From positions 1,373,354-1,437,353 of the forward strand of contig CM065698.1 of the NCBI GenBank assembly GCA_017654935.2: a stretch of 64,000 bases of DNA, written 5' to 3'. The notes under the pieces are model-generated. The model saw only the letters and a program-made list of their open reading frames with translations. It did not search any database and was not told where the DNA came from. Below are positions 40,380-52,699 of this stretch, piece by piece. Position numbers and translations under genes: made by a program. The stretch's first letter is position 1. Each line of letters starts with the position of its first letter. This stretch comes from Phymorhynchus buccinoides. Its lineage: Eukaryota > Mollusca > Gastropoda > Neogastropoda > Raphitomidae.

Positions 40380-42440
40380 TTTAAGTGTGGCATTATACAT
40401 TTATGGAACATAGTACTTTTTGTCAATCTTTCGTTTCTAAAACATGTACCAGTGTGTACTTTTTTTTATGCCTTTTCTCGGTTATACTTTTCGTAAGGAA
40501 TGTATAAACACATTTTTTGTTTTATGACACGTCTATTATTTGCACAATTTTGCCATTTTAAGATGTTGAAATTTGTGTTCTATAAAATTGTGATTTATTT
40601 TTTAAAAGGATAATTTTCTTTTTAAATGAAAATGTTTGTAAATATGATGATCAGTTGGGTATTTTATTTCAAGTGATGATCAGCTTCTATTTAATTGCAC
40701 AAAAGTTCATGAAAACACAACACAAAGATGAGAAATTTCAAATCATTGAATCTTTGTATTAATTTAGTAGTTAGTTTGCATAAATAATAAGTTTTGTTTG
40801 GTAATACAGGTATGAAAAAAACATTCATTTGTTTATGTTGTCAAAATTCACATGGGTAATAAATAATAAGGAAACAAGTGCTCAAAATAATATTATAATG
40901 GAAGGAATTGTCATACTAGAGGCCAGAGTTATTAATATTTGGGGGTAACAGTATTTTAATTTCTATTAAATAAAATTCTATTTTAATGGAGGTATTGAAA
41001 TTATTTGTATGCGTATAGCGCCAAAAATCTGTACTCAATCTTAAAACCATGTGCTTAGAAAAGAGTAAAACCAAAACCAAAAAAACTCAAACATAGTCAT
41101 GGGGATGGAGATTAGAAAGAATTGGAATGAATATAATTTAAAACAGTGGAAAATACTGTTGAATACCTTTTGTGTATTTTTAAATGTTTGCTGCTTTCTT
41201 ATTTGACCAGCTGGCTGCTGGGTGGTCTAATCTTATATTAAACTTGTCTGTCAGTATTTTGTGGTTGTTGATTACCTAGTTTTTGTCATTCACTGCTTTT
41301 GTAATGCATTGTGCATAAATGTTGTAAATAGGTATTGATGTGTTTGAAACCATTCTTTCATCGATGACGCTTTCAAAACATGAACATTCAACAATCGCTG
41401 TTTAGGTGGTGTCTCGAGTCATGTCCATTATTGGGTCATATTGTCAGTGTTGTGATTCTCCCAGAAAAGTTATGAATCCAGAGATGTATTTTTAACCTCC
41501 TGATGCAGTTTAGAGTTAACGGACAAACTTGTCGCCTCGAAAATGTTCTTCAAAAGAAAGCTAAAATGGACGCCTAGGCTGAATCCATTGCTTATTTCTG
41601 AACCAAAGTGTGCTTATTTAACAAATCAGAATGGAGGGGTAATATATGCCAGAACGAATGATCACACAAGGAATGAGCAAGGCTGCTAGCATTTTCTGGC
41701 CAATTCCCCTCGATTCATCGTAGCTGCATAATCTTCATTATTGGTGAGTTTCACTATTTTCAGTCTTTATATCTAGTGCTCCCACAATTTGATCACAAAC
41801 TTTCTTTTCTTTCCCTCTGTCTGTTTTCGTAGCACAATGATAATGTGATCGTTTATGTCATCTTTGCTCTGTCAGTGCAATATATTGTGAACCATGGCAC
41901 AGAATCGCTTCAAATTTCGTACAGATGGTCCTTACCTGATTTTCAATCTGTATTCTGCAACAGGAAGACAGTATCAAGTATGGCTCAGTAAGACAACCTC
42001 CGAAATTCATGTCTGTACGACGCTTGATTTTGATGGGTTTTTTTCACCTCTCAAATGAAAAGAAATTGGTCAGGTTTTATGATCATTTGAAAAAGAAGTT
42101 AAAAGAGATGCGAAGAGAATGAAGAAATTCTGATGACAGATGACGCTGTAAGCATTGTTGATGGAGTTTAGAGATCAGGTCGTTGCATTGCTTTGGGAAG
42201 TTTTTGTCCCAAACAAGTAAGTTTGTGTTTAAAGCATGCATATGCACGCTCACACACAATCTCTCTCTTGTTTCTATTTTCTCTCACGCCACCCCCCTTG
42301 CTCCCATACATTTGTGCATGCATAGACTCACATATAAACTTAACCCGCCCCCCAAAACCCCCCACTAAACTTAAAAAAGGAAAAAAAAAAAGCAAAGGAC
42401 CCCCCACCCAAACCCCTGGGTAATCTTAGAAAGAAAGAAA
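40380..42440. other. intergenic, no gene recognised
   Basis: Two kilobases of AT-rich sequence, with poly-A/C stretches at 42285-42420. No protein or RNA gene is recognised. Confidence 0.45.
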
Positions 42441-42444
42441 AAAG

Positions 42445-42830
42445 GTTTGGGGCCAATAGTAGAGTGAGATCCCTGTGAAAGTTGCTTTGGCTTAAGCCTA
42501 AGGCTGTCAGACCAATTGACATAGCCTAGAACACCAAGGCTACATCAAAATGTTGTTATGCTATGCATAGTTATGCGGGGATTTCTCGTCTCAAACTAAA
42601 TTTTGGAATCGCTGGAAATGTCCTCAAAAAGGTTTAAGATAAACTGAATGTGTCCTGGAAAAAAAGTTTAAGATAAACAATGTCCTCAATTTGGTGAAAT
42701 AAAAAAAGATTAAACTGAATGTGTCCTGGAAAAAAAGTTTAGATAAACAATGTGTCCTGGAAAAAAAGTTTAAGATAAACAATGTCCTCAATTTGGTGAA
42801 ATAAAAAAAGATTAAACAGTTCATTGGGCG
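42445..42830 (+). repeat. truncated duplicate of LINE segment plus short scrambled repeats
   Basis: 42445-42628 is nearly identical to 43305-43480 (GGGGCCAATAGTAGAGTGAG ... GGAAATGTCCTCAAA). From 42630 to 42830 the pieces TGTCCTGGAAAAAAAGTTTA and CAATTTGGTGAAATAAAAAA alternate, built from the broken end. Confidence 0.8.
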
Positions 42831-43304
42831 CTGCCCCCCCAAAAGAAAATAACCCCCCAAAGACGACTGTCTCACTTCCATATAGCCAGCCCACCACACA
42901 CAGCTGCTGTGTGCTTAGCCAGAAGCATTATGCAGGCTTGCTACATATCTAAGCGTGTTATGTTGTTCGCTTTGGTTGTTTCTGGTTGTCTTCTGAGTCT
43001 TTCACAATTGCGGCTTTTGTAAAAAAAAAAAAAAATTGTGTTGTCACTGGTATTTGTAAACAAAAACAATTCTTGTATTGTCATTGTTTTGTTGACTTCT
43101 GCGCTGTTCATGTGTTACGATTAGTGCTGTTAGTGTTAATATATATATCGACACGGCATAGCATGTTAGAGGCTTGACTAGGTCGCTGTTTGTTGATGTT
43201 TGTACATAGTGTATGTAATAAACAACACAAAAATGGTGAAGTTTGTGAGTGCTGAGATTGATTTGGAAGCTTATGTCGTAATGTGCTTCACGTTTTCAGC
43301 ATTT

Positions 43305-45135
43305 GGGGCCAATAGTAGAGTGAGATCCCTGTGAAAGTTGCCTTGGCTTAAGCCTAAGGCTGTCAGACCAATTGACATAGCCTAGAACACCAAGGCTACA
43401 TCAAAATGTTGTTATGCTATGCATAGTTATGCGGGGATTTCTCGTCTCAAACTAAATTTTGGAATCACTGGAAATGTCCTCAAATGGTTTCGTTCCTATC
43501 TTCATGAAAGAAAACAAATAGTTGTAGTAAATGAAAACAAATCTTCTGAGTCAGTTCTTGATTTTGGCGTCCCACAAGGCTCCGTGTTAGGACCAATTTT
43601 GTTCATTCTTTATACCACCCCATTGACCCCCCTCATAGCGAAACACTCGGTCCGTCATGAAATGTATGCCGATGATACTCAACTCAATCATCATGCTTCA
43701 CCGCTAGCTCACGACCAGCTTATTCACACTCTTCAAGACTGTGTCACTGAAGTGAAAACATGGATGTCAAACAATAAGCTTAAACTAAACGATGACAAGA
43801 CTGAAGCACTTAGAGTGCTTCCCCCATCTGTTGACTCTAGCTCTCTGCCCTCCACCATTGCCCTTGGAGATTCCAACATCCATTTTTCTGAACATATTCG
43901 CAACCTTGGTGCTTTCTTGGATGAAGACCTTTCCATGCAACATCATATCACTAAGATCTGCCAGGCTGCATACATTGAACTCAGGCGAATCAGCTCTATA
44001 CGCCCCTTTCTCACGACCGAGGCAACCCAAACGCGTCAGTTCATACATTTTGTCTAGATTAGATTACTGCAACTCCCTTCTACTTGGTTGCCCACAGGCG
44101 CTTCTCAAACCCTTACAACAACTTCAAAACTCTGCTGCTAGAATGGTCTTCAAAGCCAAGCGTCTTCAACACACATCACCTCTACTTAAAGAGTTACATT
44201 GGCTACCCGTTCAACAAAGAATAAACTACAAAGCTGCCTGTCTCTGCTATCAGACCATATCGGGAACAGCACCGCAATACCTCTCTGAGCTTCTCGATCT
44301 CTCCGCTCAGCAAATGACAATAGGATCTTTCGAATACAAAAATTTAAACGTGATAGGCACGGCGGTAGAGCTTTTACATCATCAGCAGTCAAAGGAATTC
44401 ATTGCCTTCTGCTGTCAGACATAGTCAATCTTTAGCATCGTTCAAAACAAACCTGAAAACCCATCTGTTCCGGCAGTCTTTCCAATAACACTCCCATCTC
44501 CATGTGCATGTGTGCGTGTGTGATTGTGCGATGTGTGTGTGTGTGTGTGTGTGATGTATGTCCGTATGTTTGTATACATATGTAATTTGTGTGCGTGTAT
44601 GTGTATGTATGTAATTTGTGAGCGTGTGCGCGAATGTGAGTGTGCGTGCGCCCACGGCCGCGCTTCCAAGCAGGTGTGAGTGTGTTGTGTGTGTGCTGTG
44701 TGGGTATATCTGCTTGCATGTGTACGAGTGTATGCGTGCGCAGGAGAGATTGTGTTCGCTAGAGTGGGGGGGGAGGAGAGTGTGTGAGTATGTGTCTGTG
44801 AGTGTGAGTACACGTGAGTGCTTTGTGTATGTGAGTGCGCGTGTGTGTGTATGTGTGTGCGTGCGTGTGCGCGTGTTTGTACAAGTGTATGCTTGAGTAA
44901 GTTTGTGTGCGTTTCAGTGATAATGTGTTTTCTGTGTGTTTGATAAAATGTGTGTGGGTATGTGTGTGTATGTCTGTGTGCAAGAACGCGTTCACGCTCG
45001 TGCGTGCACGTCCGTGCGTGTGTGTCTGTTTTGCTTGTGTGTCTGTTGTGTGCGTGTTTCAATACTGATTGTAAAGCGCTTTGTGCTCGATAAAAAGCGC
45101 TATATAAATATCCGTTTATTATTATTATTATTATT
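43305..45135 (+). mobile_element. L2-like LINE, 5'-truncated, 3' end intact
   Basis: RT pieces: FGITGNVLKWFRSYLHERKQ, DFGVPQGSVLGPILFILY and MYADDTQ (43419-44057), then in another frame LSRLDYCNSLLLGCPQALLK and LHWLPVQQRINYKAACLCYQ (to about 44310). The 3' end has GTAAAGCGCTTTGTGCTCG ... GCGCTATATAAATA and an (ATT)n tail, as in L2-type LINEs. A long TG/TGCG-rich stretch (44500-45055) has expanded in the 3' UTR. Confidence 0.85.
43419..44057 (+). pseudogene. L2-like reverse transcriptase palm, frameshifted
   Basis: Catalytic YADD motif near residue 78, preceded by GVPQGSVLGPILF and followed by WMSNNKLKLNDDKTEAL. The frame ends at a break after TRQFIHFV; the RT C-terminus continues in another frame. 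Nonfunctional. Confidence 0.85.
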
Positions 45136-45139
45136 TAGC

Positions 45140-45394
45140 CATGACAAGCTCCTAACATAACATCAGTCTCCCAAATCCTCCAAAGTCAGAGTGTGGCTCC
45201 TATGTGGCGGGGTAATAAAAAACAGTCACACGTAATGTTCTCATCCCTAGCTGATGCATTTGTACCATAGTATGCAAACTGCTTCTGCTGTTGTGATGAT
45301 CCCTGGAGTCTTTTAGCCAGGGTAAGCCAACAACAGATCTGTGTGAATAATAAATGGCTTGCTACAAAATCAGTGCACATCTAAGTCTGAATGA
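45140..45394. other. intergenic, no gene recognised
   Basis: Unique-looking sequence between the LINE tail and an interspersed repeat. Nothing is recognised. Confidence 0.35.
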
Positions 45395-45605
45395 TTATGA
45401 TTCTCAAGCCAAGAGGATTTGCCCTGGGTTTTCCTTGTCAAGTACTGCAACCTTTGGGATTGGTTGACCTCTGGTGTCACCCTTTATCACCAACTGCGGA
45501 AGTCCTCATGGCCGAGTGAGTGGGGATGTCCCTTGGGCTAGGTTTCTCCAGAATAGTGGCTGCTTTATCTGTTGTCTGGAAGTCATTGTCAAGATACAAC
45601 TGACT
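45395..45605 (+). repeat. interspersed repeat, second copy of the 19330 family
   Basis: Ordered blocks shared with 19330-19575 (GGGATTGGTTG, GAGTGGGGATGTCCCTTGGG, GGTTTCTCCAGAATAGTGGC). Followed by CT and CA microsatellites to 45725. Confidence 0.55.
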
Positions 45606-45729
45606 GACACACACTGACATCTCTCTCTCTCTCTCGTGTACACATACACACACACGCACATACACACACACTGTCTCACACACGCACACACAGACACTGT
45701 CTCACACACACGCATATACACACACAGCA

Positions 45730-48585
45730 CTAAAAAAAGTCATTTCAAATTCAATCTCTTAATGTCAAACACTCCAATTTAACAGCACTCCATAAACTGT
45801 ACTGGAAATGAACAACTGAACAACAACATGCATGGAAACCAATTTCACAATAAATATTAAATAGTACCTTCTCACACTATCACAACACAACATACATAAT
45901 GAAGAACAGTAAAACTGGACATAACGACACCTAATTAAAAGCTTCATGCCTTCTGGTTAAAAACAAAACGGTTATTTAAGTCAGATATGGAGGTTTTAAT
46001 TTTTTTTTTTTTGATCATACTTCATGTTCTACTCGTCAAAATGACTAGGTGGGGCAAATACAGCCAATCCAACATAACAGTATTAACAGACGGTTGAATC
46101 CATTGATCGCTCAGAGTTTCCTGTCAATTATGAGCGCTGATATGAAAAATGATTGAAATTGGCAGGCAGTGGTCTTTATAAATTACAACGTTGGTGTATG
46201 TTTACTTTTGCTTTAAAATCAAATGTAACCCAGGCTTCCAAAGTCAACAAAAAAAGAGATTACTTTCCTTGAAAACTCATCAGCTGGGGCCAAGAGTTGC
46301 AAGAAGTGAAGAACACTTACATTTACAGATCTTGCGTACACACACACTCACAGTCCCACACTCTGTGTGCATAAACCACAGTGAACACAATCGCAGCTTA
46401 ATTGATACCAGCGACGGTGATGCTGTTTATGCCTGGAACTCGGAAGCATCAGATTCTTATAAACACTCATAGCACCAATAAATTAACTCAAGCTCACAAA
46501 AAAACACCCATACACATGTATGTAAGCACACTGCATTATCAAAGCAGACATAAAACACAAAAAAGCATCATATGGAAATAAGCATTTAGGAGAAACAACA
46601 GTATACATGTATGATGTACAAGTACACTTTACTAGAAAACAACAGTGTACATGTAGGTGAACGATGTACAACACTTTACTCAGCAGAGATGACAGAACTA
46701 AGGCCTTGTAGTTGTAGTACTTGTACAGTTCAGACATTGTGGCATGGAACTGGACGAATACGTTGCAGATGCCACTTCTAACGATAGCTGCGACAGAATT
46801 AGGAAGGCGCATGTACTTAATAGAAAGATATAGAAGGCGAGAGACCTGCTGCTTGCACTGGGTGTTGCTCCTGGATCCTACCGGGGGCCGCTGAAGGCCC
46901 CCGAATCCCCATAATTTTTGTCAGGAATTTCATTTCTTCAAGGTTGGCAGCTATGCGGTTCAGCCGAGAAGGAACAGGCCACACACACACGTTAAAGAAC
47001 TCAGCAGCAGTGCAAGAATTACATACATCATTTAATCAACAAGCTTGACCATATGGATGCAAATACTCTGAGCTGACCCAGTCATCAACATCACAGACTT
47101 TTACAAATTTCAGATCTGCAAGCAATTTGTCCTAACTCAAGCAATAATAAAGGAACACACAGCCAACTTAAAAGCTAATTTTCCCATTTAAAAGATTATG
47201 CATTCAGACAGGCATCAAGCACACATATAATTCAGGATTTCAACACCTCTGAAGATCGTTACACAAGCCATAATCAATCATGCTTAATTACAATGAAGAA
47301 AAATCAATGAACTTGAAAGAAACACATGACACAAAAGTTTTGTAACAAAGTTTTAAAGCTGACACAACCAATATGAACCATTCATTTTAAATGTCATCAC
47401 GTTATGAGGATGTCATATTAACTAAGAAAATGAACAACAAAACAGTATTAAGTATATCATCTAACTCTAAGCAGAGATTATCTGTGGCACATACTGACAT
47501 AATTTTTCTCTCCTATGAATAACAATCATAGCTTAACAGAAAGAGAAGTGTGTGTGCACAAGTTGCGTGTGGAAGGTGGCATTGTTTAATACCTTTTTTT
47601 TTAATAACAGAGCCTTTGGTAAAGGTCAAGATGTGCCCCCCCCCCCCTACATTTCTCGGTTGTTTCCATTTTTCCGTTCTTACCAAACATTAAGCTGTAT
47701 TTTATGAATCTTTTCAGGTAATTATCTTTGTTGAATAATTAATCACAGTCATGATAAAGGCCATTATCTAATAGGACCCCCCCCCCCCCCCCCCCCCCCC
47801 CGTTGTAGTGCAGTACACCGCGGCATTTGTCACAGTCCTGGTTCATTGCACTTTTCCGTCTTGCCTTTATCTTCTACTATTATTGAATGCATGCGTTTCA
47901 TTATGTATGGATGAAAATTAGTGTGAAATATAGCAAATGATAGACGATGAAGAACTCAATCTGCAGTAGCTTAGTAATCTGACTAAGAAAGGCAAGAACT
48001 GAAAAATGGAAATAACCGAGCCTTTTTCTGACTAGTATTAGTATTAGTACTAGTAGTACTAGTAGTGGAAGCCAGAGCAATAGCTTCCAAAATTATTTCA
48101 TTTAGAAAACCCAACAAGGGAAATAATCTACAGGTCAACAGAAGAAGTCAATACACTTATACAGTGGAATTCGGCTAAGTAAAAATTGGAAGGACTGAAG
48201 ACAGTGAAGTTTTATTTTGAGATGGCCAATATTTTTAGAAAAAGACTTTTTGGCATAAAAATGATTGAACTGGGACCCAAAATATGTTGCGAGTTATCCA
48301 GTATTTTTAAGTTATCCGATTTTGAGTTAGCAGGATTCCACTGTAATTGCTTTTTTAGTTCAACATTAGTTCAACTATAGTCATAGACCTATATCAGTAT
48401 ATGCCAGTCAGTGTTTTGGAAAATAGAAACAATGTAGATTTATTCTTAACAAGCTTGCGTAGAACTGAAATTGTTATTTAACACTGGTGTTCGGTTGAAC
48501 TGGAACAAAATAGAAAAATCTCAGTGACACCCTTTTGCAGTTGTATCCTTTTTAGGTTTGCATGGAATCCCAATTTTTTTTTCTT
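45730..48585. other. intergenic, no gene recognised; poly-C tracts
   Basis: AT-rich. Pure C runs at 47637-47647 and 47778-47802. A small hairpin CGGGGGCCGCTGAAGGCCCCCG is near 46888-46909 (shown here in lowercase pieces: cgggggcc, cccccg). No gene is recognised. Confidence 0.4.
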
Positions 48586-48589
48586 CAAG

Positions 48590-48595
48590 TTTATT
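48590..48595 (-). promoter_or_regulatory. possible poly(A) signal close to the UBIAD1 stop
   Basis: AATAAA on the minus strand about 10 bases past the stop codon. That is too close to be the sole signal; another AATAAA lies near 48440. Use is unknown. Confidence 0.25.
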
Positions 48596-48605
48596 ATAAG
48601 AAAGA

Positions 48606-49685
48606 TCACTGTTTCACCAAGGATGGTAGATTTGCACTGTCGGCTAAACAACACGCTAACGTAAACAGGCAGCCAATCAACAAGTTCAGCTTGGCCACTT
48701 GCTGAGGCATGAGTGTCAGGTCTTTGCGTCTAAACTGTTTCTCCAGCCTGAAAGCAATGAAAATGGAGGCCACGGGTAAAAACATCCACGGTGTCAGATG
48801 CAACCCCATGAGGATGAAGATGATGTAGGGTAAAAACATGAGCAGGCAAAATAGTCCGTACGAACCGGAATGGCCTAAAAGTATCGCCATGGTAACGATG
48901 CCCGCTAGTTTGTCAGTGTCCATGTCGCGAGCGTTGTTGCTATGGAGAATGGCCTCTGTGTTGAGGGCGATGGGGATGGCGTAAAGAAACGGGAACAGCG
49001 ACAACTGACCGGCTTGAGTCAGGTACGCAAAAACTACTGTCAGTGGTCCGAAACTGAACACAATCACCAGATCTCCTAAAGCTATGTACTTCAGTCCCAG
49101 ACCCCCAGTGTAGAGAAAACTGCTGGAAAGTCCGCAGAAATAAACCAGTGCCAGGTGCTCCATTTTGGCCGGGGATAACACCGACAGTAACACAAACCCG
49201 CCACACCCACAGATGTAGAACATGCCTCCAAACCACGCCACATCTTGCGGGGATAAATGTTTGTCGACTAAAGTTCTGTCGTCGCTTTTCTTGTTGTCGA
49301 TTCCACGCATGTAGTCATAGTATGTGTTGACCAGATTGCCCGCAGCATGCACTGACAATGCTGTGAAGACTGTGGTGAGGAAAATAACGGAGTCAAATGA
49401 GCCAGTGGCTTTGTAAGCCAGAGTGGAGCCCAGAGCTACTGGACTGATTGAAGCCGTGAAAGACCAGGGTCTGAGAGCAAACAGGTACTTGGTAAACACT
49501 GATCGACGTTCATTGTTCTGGGAGCTCTCTCTGCTTGCCTCGGGGGTACCCGTTGCCGTGTGTGTTGCGACTGTTGCGTTACCTTCAATGTCGTCCTTTC
49601 CACAAACTGAAACCGTTTTCTCGTTCGTCACGTCCCCGTTAGCTGGCTCCATAGTCATTTCAAGCAGCTTCTCGGCCATTTTCAT
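48606..49685 (-). CDS. UBIAD1: UbiA prenyltransferase domain-containing protein 1 (UBIAD1-like), intact
   Basis: Intronless 359-codon frame. Role known for the family: a membrane prenyltransferase that attaches geranylgeranyl chains in menaquinone-4 (vitamin K2) and ubiquinone synthesis in Golgi/ER/mitochondrial membranes. Residues 1-61 are a variable polar N-terminus. From 62 the core starts VFTKYLFALRPWSFTASISP. The first Asp-rich active site is N120-xxx-D124-xxx-G128-x-D130 (NTYYDYMRGID). The second is N250-N251-xx-D254-xxx-D258 (NNARDMDTD). About eight or nine hydrophobic helices follow the UbiA pattern. Length is close to the vertebrate protein (about 338). Starts at 49685 or 49679 (Met1/Met3) are both possible. 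The long antisense and shifted open frames here are shadows. Confidence 0.95.
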   Translation of the reverse strand: MKMAEKLLEMTMEPANGDVTNEKTVSVCGKDDIEGNATVATHTATGTPEASRESSQNNERRSVFTKYLFALRPWSFTASISPVALGSTLAYKATGSFDSVIFLTTVFTALSVHAAGNLVNTYYDYMRGIDNKKSDDRTLVDKHLSPQDVAWFGGMFYICGCGGFVLLSVLSPAKMEHLALVYFCGLSSSFLYTGGLGLKYIALGDLVIVFSFGPLTVVFAYLTQAGQLSLFPFLYAIPIALNTEAILHSNNARDMDTDKLAGIVTMAILLGHSGSYGLFCLLMFLPYIIFILMGLHLTPWMFLPVASIFIAFRLEKQFRRKDLTLMPQQVAKLNLLIGCLFTLACCLADSANLPSLVKQ

Positions 49686-49699
49686 AAATTAAAGTCAAA

Positions 49700-50275
49700 T
49701 CTGTATCACTTAGAATTTGTTGTTATAAACCTACAACGCCGTGTAAGCTCTTCCAAGCTGACGCAAAGCGCAGACTGCATTGCTGTCGTCTGTTTAGTCA
49801 GCCACCGCAGAGCTCTACCAACACGCGTTTGATAAGCCGGAAATTCATCAGCAGACGACAATGGCGTGCATCATATTATACATGTACTTAAAAAAATTGT
49901 TTAGCATTACAGAAATGTTTTAAAAATAGGGCTGTGCAATACTGTTTATCTTTTTGTGAACAAAATAGCTATTATCTTCAAAATAAAAGCAAAAATACAA
50001 TGTTCTCGCAAGGGGACGAGAAATGAACGAGATTTTCAGACTTCGCCTTCCGCTGGAAGATGTCTATTTCAGACTAGTTCAGTTCAAAATATTGTTGTGT
50101 ACGAAGTGCACATCGACTTTTGCAAAGATAAGCGTTATACTTAGCGCTCATTACTGCCTTGAGTGTTGAAGTAAGTTCATGTTAAGGGTGCATAGTGTCA
50201 TGTATGTGAAATTTTACTTGATGAATAATAGTAATACTATAATAGTATAATACTAACATATATATACTAACAATA
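49700..50275. other. UBIAD1 upstream region, no recognised element
   Basis: Presumed 5' UTR and promoter side of UBIAD1 (minus strand). No TATA box at a convincing distance; nothing else is recognised. Confidence 0.35.
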
Positions 50276-50277
50276 AC

Positions 50278-50565
50278 ATAAGAAAAAATTGTTTTGGTAA
50301 CAGAATTACTAACATGTGGAACGAATTGCCTACTGACGTAAAATGTGCAACTCATACTAATATGTTTAAAAATCGTCTGGATACATTACCAAAATTTTTA
50401 GAAGTTTTTAGAAGCTATGACGAATAATGATTTATGAGGAAAATTTATGCAGCATCAACCTTGACTAAAAAGATACATTTACCAGAAAAATCATAAAAGA
50501 TGGGACTGTTTGAAAAAGCTTTACGGCTTGTTTTGTCTCTACCTACCTACCTACCTACCTACCAT
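50278..50565 (+). mobile_element. CR1-like LINE 3' end with (ACCT)n tail
   Basis: RT C-terminus in plus: RVTNMWNELP-like (AACATGTGGAACGAATTGCC), then FKNRLDTLPKFLEVFRSYDE and stop (~50426). The 3' UTR has CTTTACGGCTTGTTTTGTCT and ends with (CTAC)n at 50540-50562. Confidence 0.75.
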
Positions 50566-50664
50566 GAATTGGCCAGAAAGAGTGGGAGACAGTCTGACTC
50601 TGAGTCTTCTTTTTCGCTGTGTCTTCAAGTCTTCAATAAGTTCATGTCACGCCTGTAGTAGTAA

Positions 50665-50697
<33 letters not shown>

Positions 50698-50789
50698 ATA
50701 GGGACAAAATAAGCCGTCAAGCTTTTTAGAGAGTCCCGTCTTTTTACAATCGTAAATCGTAACCATGTACTTTCATGTAGGGTTAACAT

Positions 50790-51120
50790 TCCTAGGTAGG
50801 TAGGTAGGTGATGTAGGGACAGGCTTCATCAGCCTAGGCCTCGCAGCCTATTAATCGTCCCCTCAATATCAAATGACTTATGATTTGTTTTCAATTGGTC
50901 TGAGCAAGTTTTTGGAAAATCAAATCAATCAAAATCACAAAAAAATGTCTGAAATTTAGGAAGATTGTCTAGAACTAGTAGAAGATTTTTAAAAGTATTA
51001 ATATTTTGTGCAAACTTAATGTTAGTGTCAAGATCATTCCTGTAAACAGCAACTCTGTTAGTAAAGTAACATTTTATTTTGTTAGTATTGCAATGTTTAA
51101 CAAATCTTTATCGATCTTTA
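50790..51120 (-). mobile_element. CR1-like LINE 3' end, minus strand, with (CCTA)n tail
   Basis: Tail (TAGG)n at 50790-50808 on plus, then AGGCTTCATCAGCCTAGGCC and a degenerate RT C-terminus on minus (FTNRVAVYRNDLD region at about 51060-51030). Convergent to the fragment at 50278. Confidence 0.65.
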
Positions 51121-51169
51121 TGTGCCTAGAGTAAAATCAATACAGGAAGTAAACTAGTATAAGTTTGAT

Positions 51170-52693
51170 TTAAACAAGGGTAATTATGTAAAAATGAGAG
51201 AGAACATTGGTAGCTTTGATTGCTCAGTACTGGAAAATGTGAGTGTAGATGATACTTGGAATGTTATCAGTGATCTGGTAAAGAATAACATGACATGGAC
51301 ATGCACATACCTAAAATTTCTTACACAACAGATAAATCATCAAAACCATCCTGGATAAACAAAAAGGTCTTGAAAATTGTTAAGAAAAAGCAAAAACAAT
51401 ATTCAATTTTTTTAAAAACCAAGGAAGGCCAAGCTCATGTAAAAAATAAACAGAAAAAGAAGAGGGAAGGGCCAGCTTATAGAAAATATAGAAAAATGAT
51501 AAATAAATGCAATAAGTTGATTAAAAAATCAAGAAAAGCTTTCAAACAGAATGTTGCTGATAATAGTAAGACAAATCCTAAAGCATTTTGGAGATATGTA
51601 AATGAAAGATGTAAGACTAATACAGGTGTAAGTGCACTAAAAAAAGAAAATGGCGAATATGTTGTTGCTGATGAGGACAAAGCTGAAATTCTTAACAATT
51701 TTTTTGCCAGTGTATTTACCAATGAGGATGTAACAACTGTACCGAATTTAACAAATGGTGTAAACTCATATGGGGTATTGTTGCTGAGGTTAGAGTAACT
51801 CCTTTGGCTGTACATAAAAAGTTAAAAGAATTAGATGCTTCAATCTTTATTTTAACACAGGTAAATGCAAGGTTATGCATGTGGGTAAAAGAAATCCAAG
51901 TGTTGATTATACTATGATGAATGACAATGTGGCATGTCCAGTAACAAAATGTGAAAATGAAAAAGACTTAGGGGTAACTTTCGATAAGGATTTCTCATTT
52001 GACAAACATATTCAGAACTGTATTAATACTGCTAATAAGATGATTGGTTTAATTAAAAGAACCTTTGTATATATTGATCAGGAGATATTTATTAAATTAT
52101 ACAAGGCATTAATAAGACCCCACTTAGAATATGGAAACATCATATGGTTCCCGAAATATAAATACCAGTCATCAGCAATTGAAAAAGTGCAACACAGAGC
52201 AACAAAACTTGTCAAGGGATGTAAAAATATGTATTATAGTAGACTTAAATACCTAAACCTGTTTTCTCTCAAAGGAAGAAGAATTAGGGGGGATCTCATT
52301 GAGGCCTATAAAATATTCAATGGTCTAGTTGACTTGTCTTGGAAGAAATTCTTTGATTCTCCTCAATATAATTTGACAAGGAATGCATATGGTAAAGTTT
52401 TTATTAAAAGGTTCAATACTAATATAAGAAAAAATTGTTTCAGCATCCGTGTTGCTAACTTGTGGAATGAGTTACCTATTAATCTTCTAAAATGTGCACC
52501 TGATACTAACACTTTCAAAAATCGCTTGGATGATTCTCCAAAATATTTAAATATGTTTAGAAGCTTTGATAATTGATTTTAATTAGGAAAATTGACCGTA
52601 ATGCACCTTGACCACATTTTCATTGTAATACTTTATGTATACGATGGGACTAGACAAAAAGCTTAAACAGCTTATTTTGTCCCTACCACTACT
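51170..52693 (+). mobile_element. CR1-like LINE lacking the RT catalytic core
   Basis: Left part: EN-RT linker and RT start (MDMHIPKISY, KAFWRYVNERCKTNTG, AEILNNFFASVFTNED; 51295-51840). At about 51843 it jumps to NLYFNTGKCKVMHVGKRNP, the region after the catalytic site, and continues to the RT C-terminus (GRRIRGDLIEAYKIF, stop 52576) and a (CTA)n tail at 52686-52710. The palm with F/YADD is missing, consistent with an internal deletion. Confidence 0.82.
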
Positions 52694-52699
52694 ACTACT

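Noticed and set aside
48940..49330. Shifted and antisense frames within UBIAD1
   Set aside because: The 359-codon frame has both active-site motifs; the others have none.
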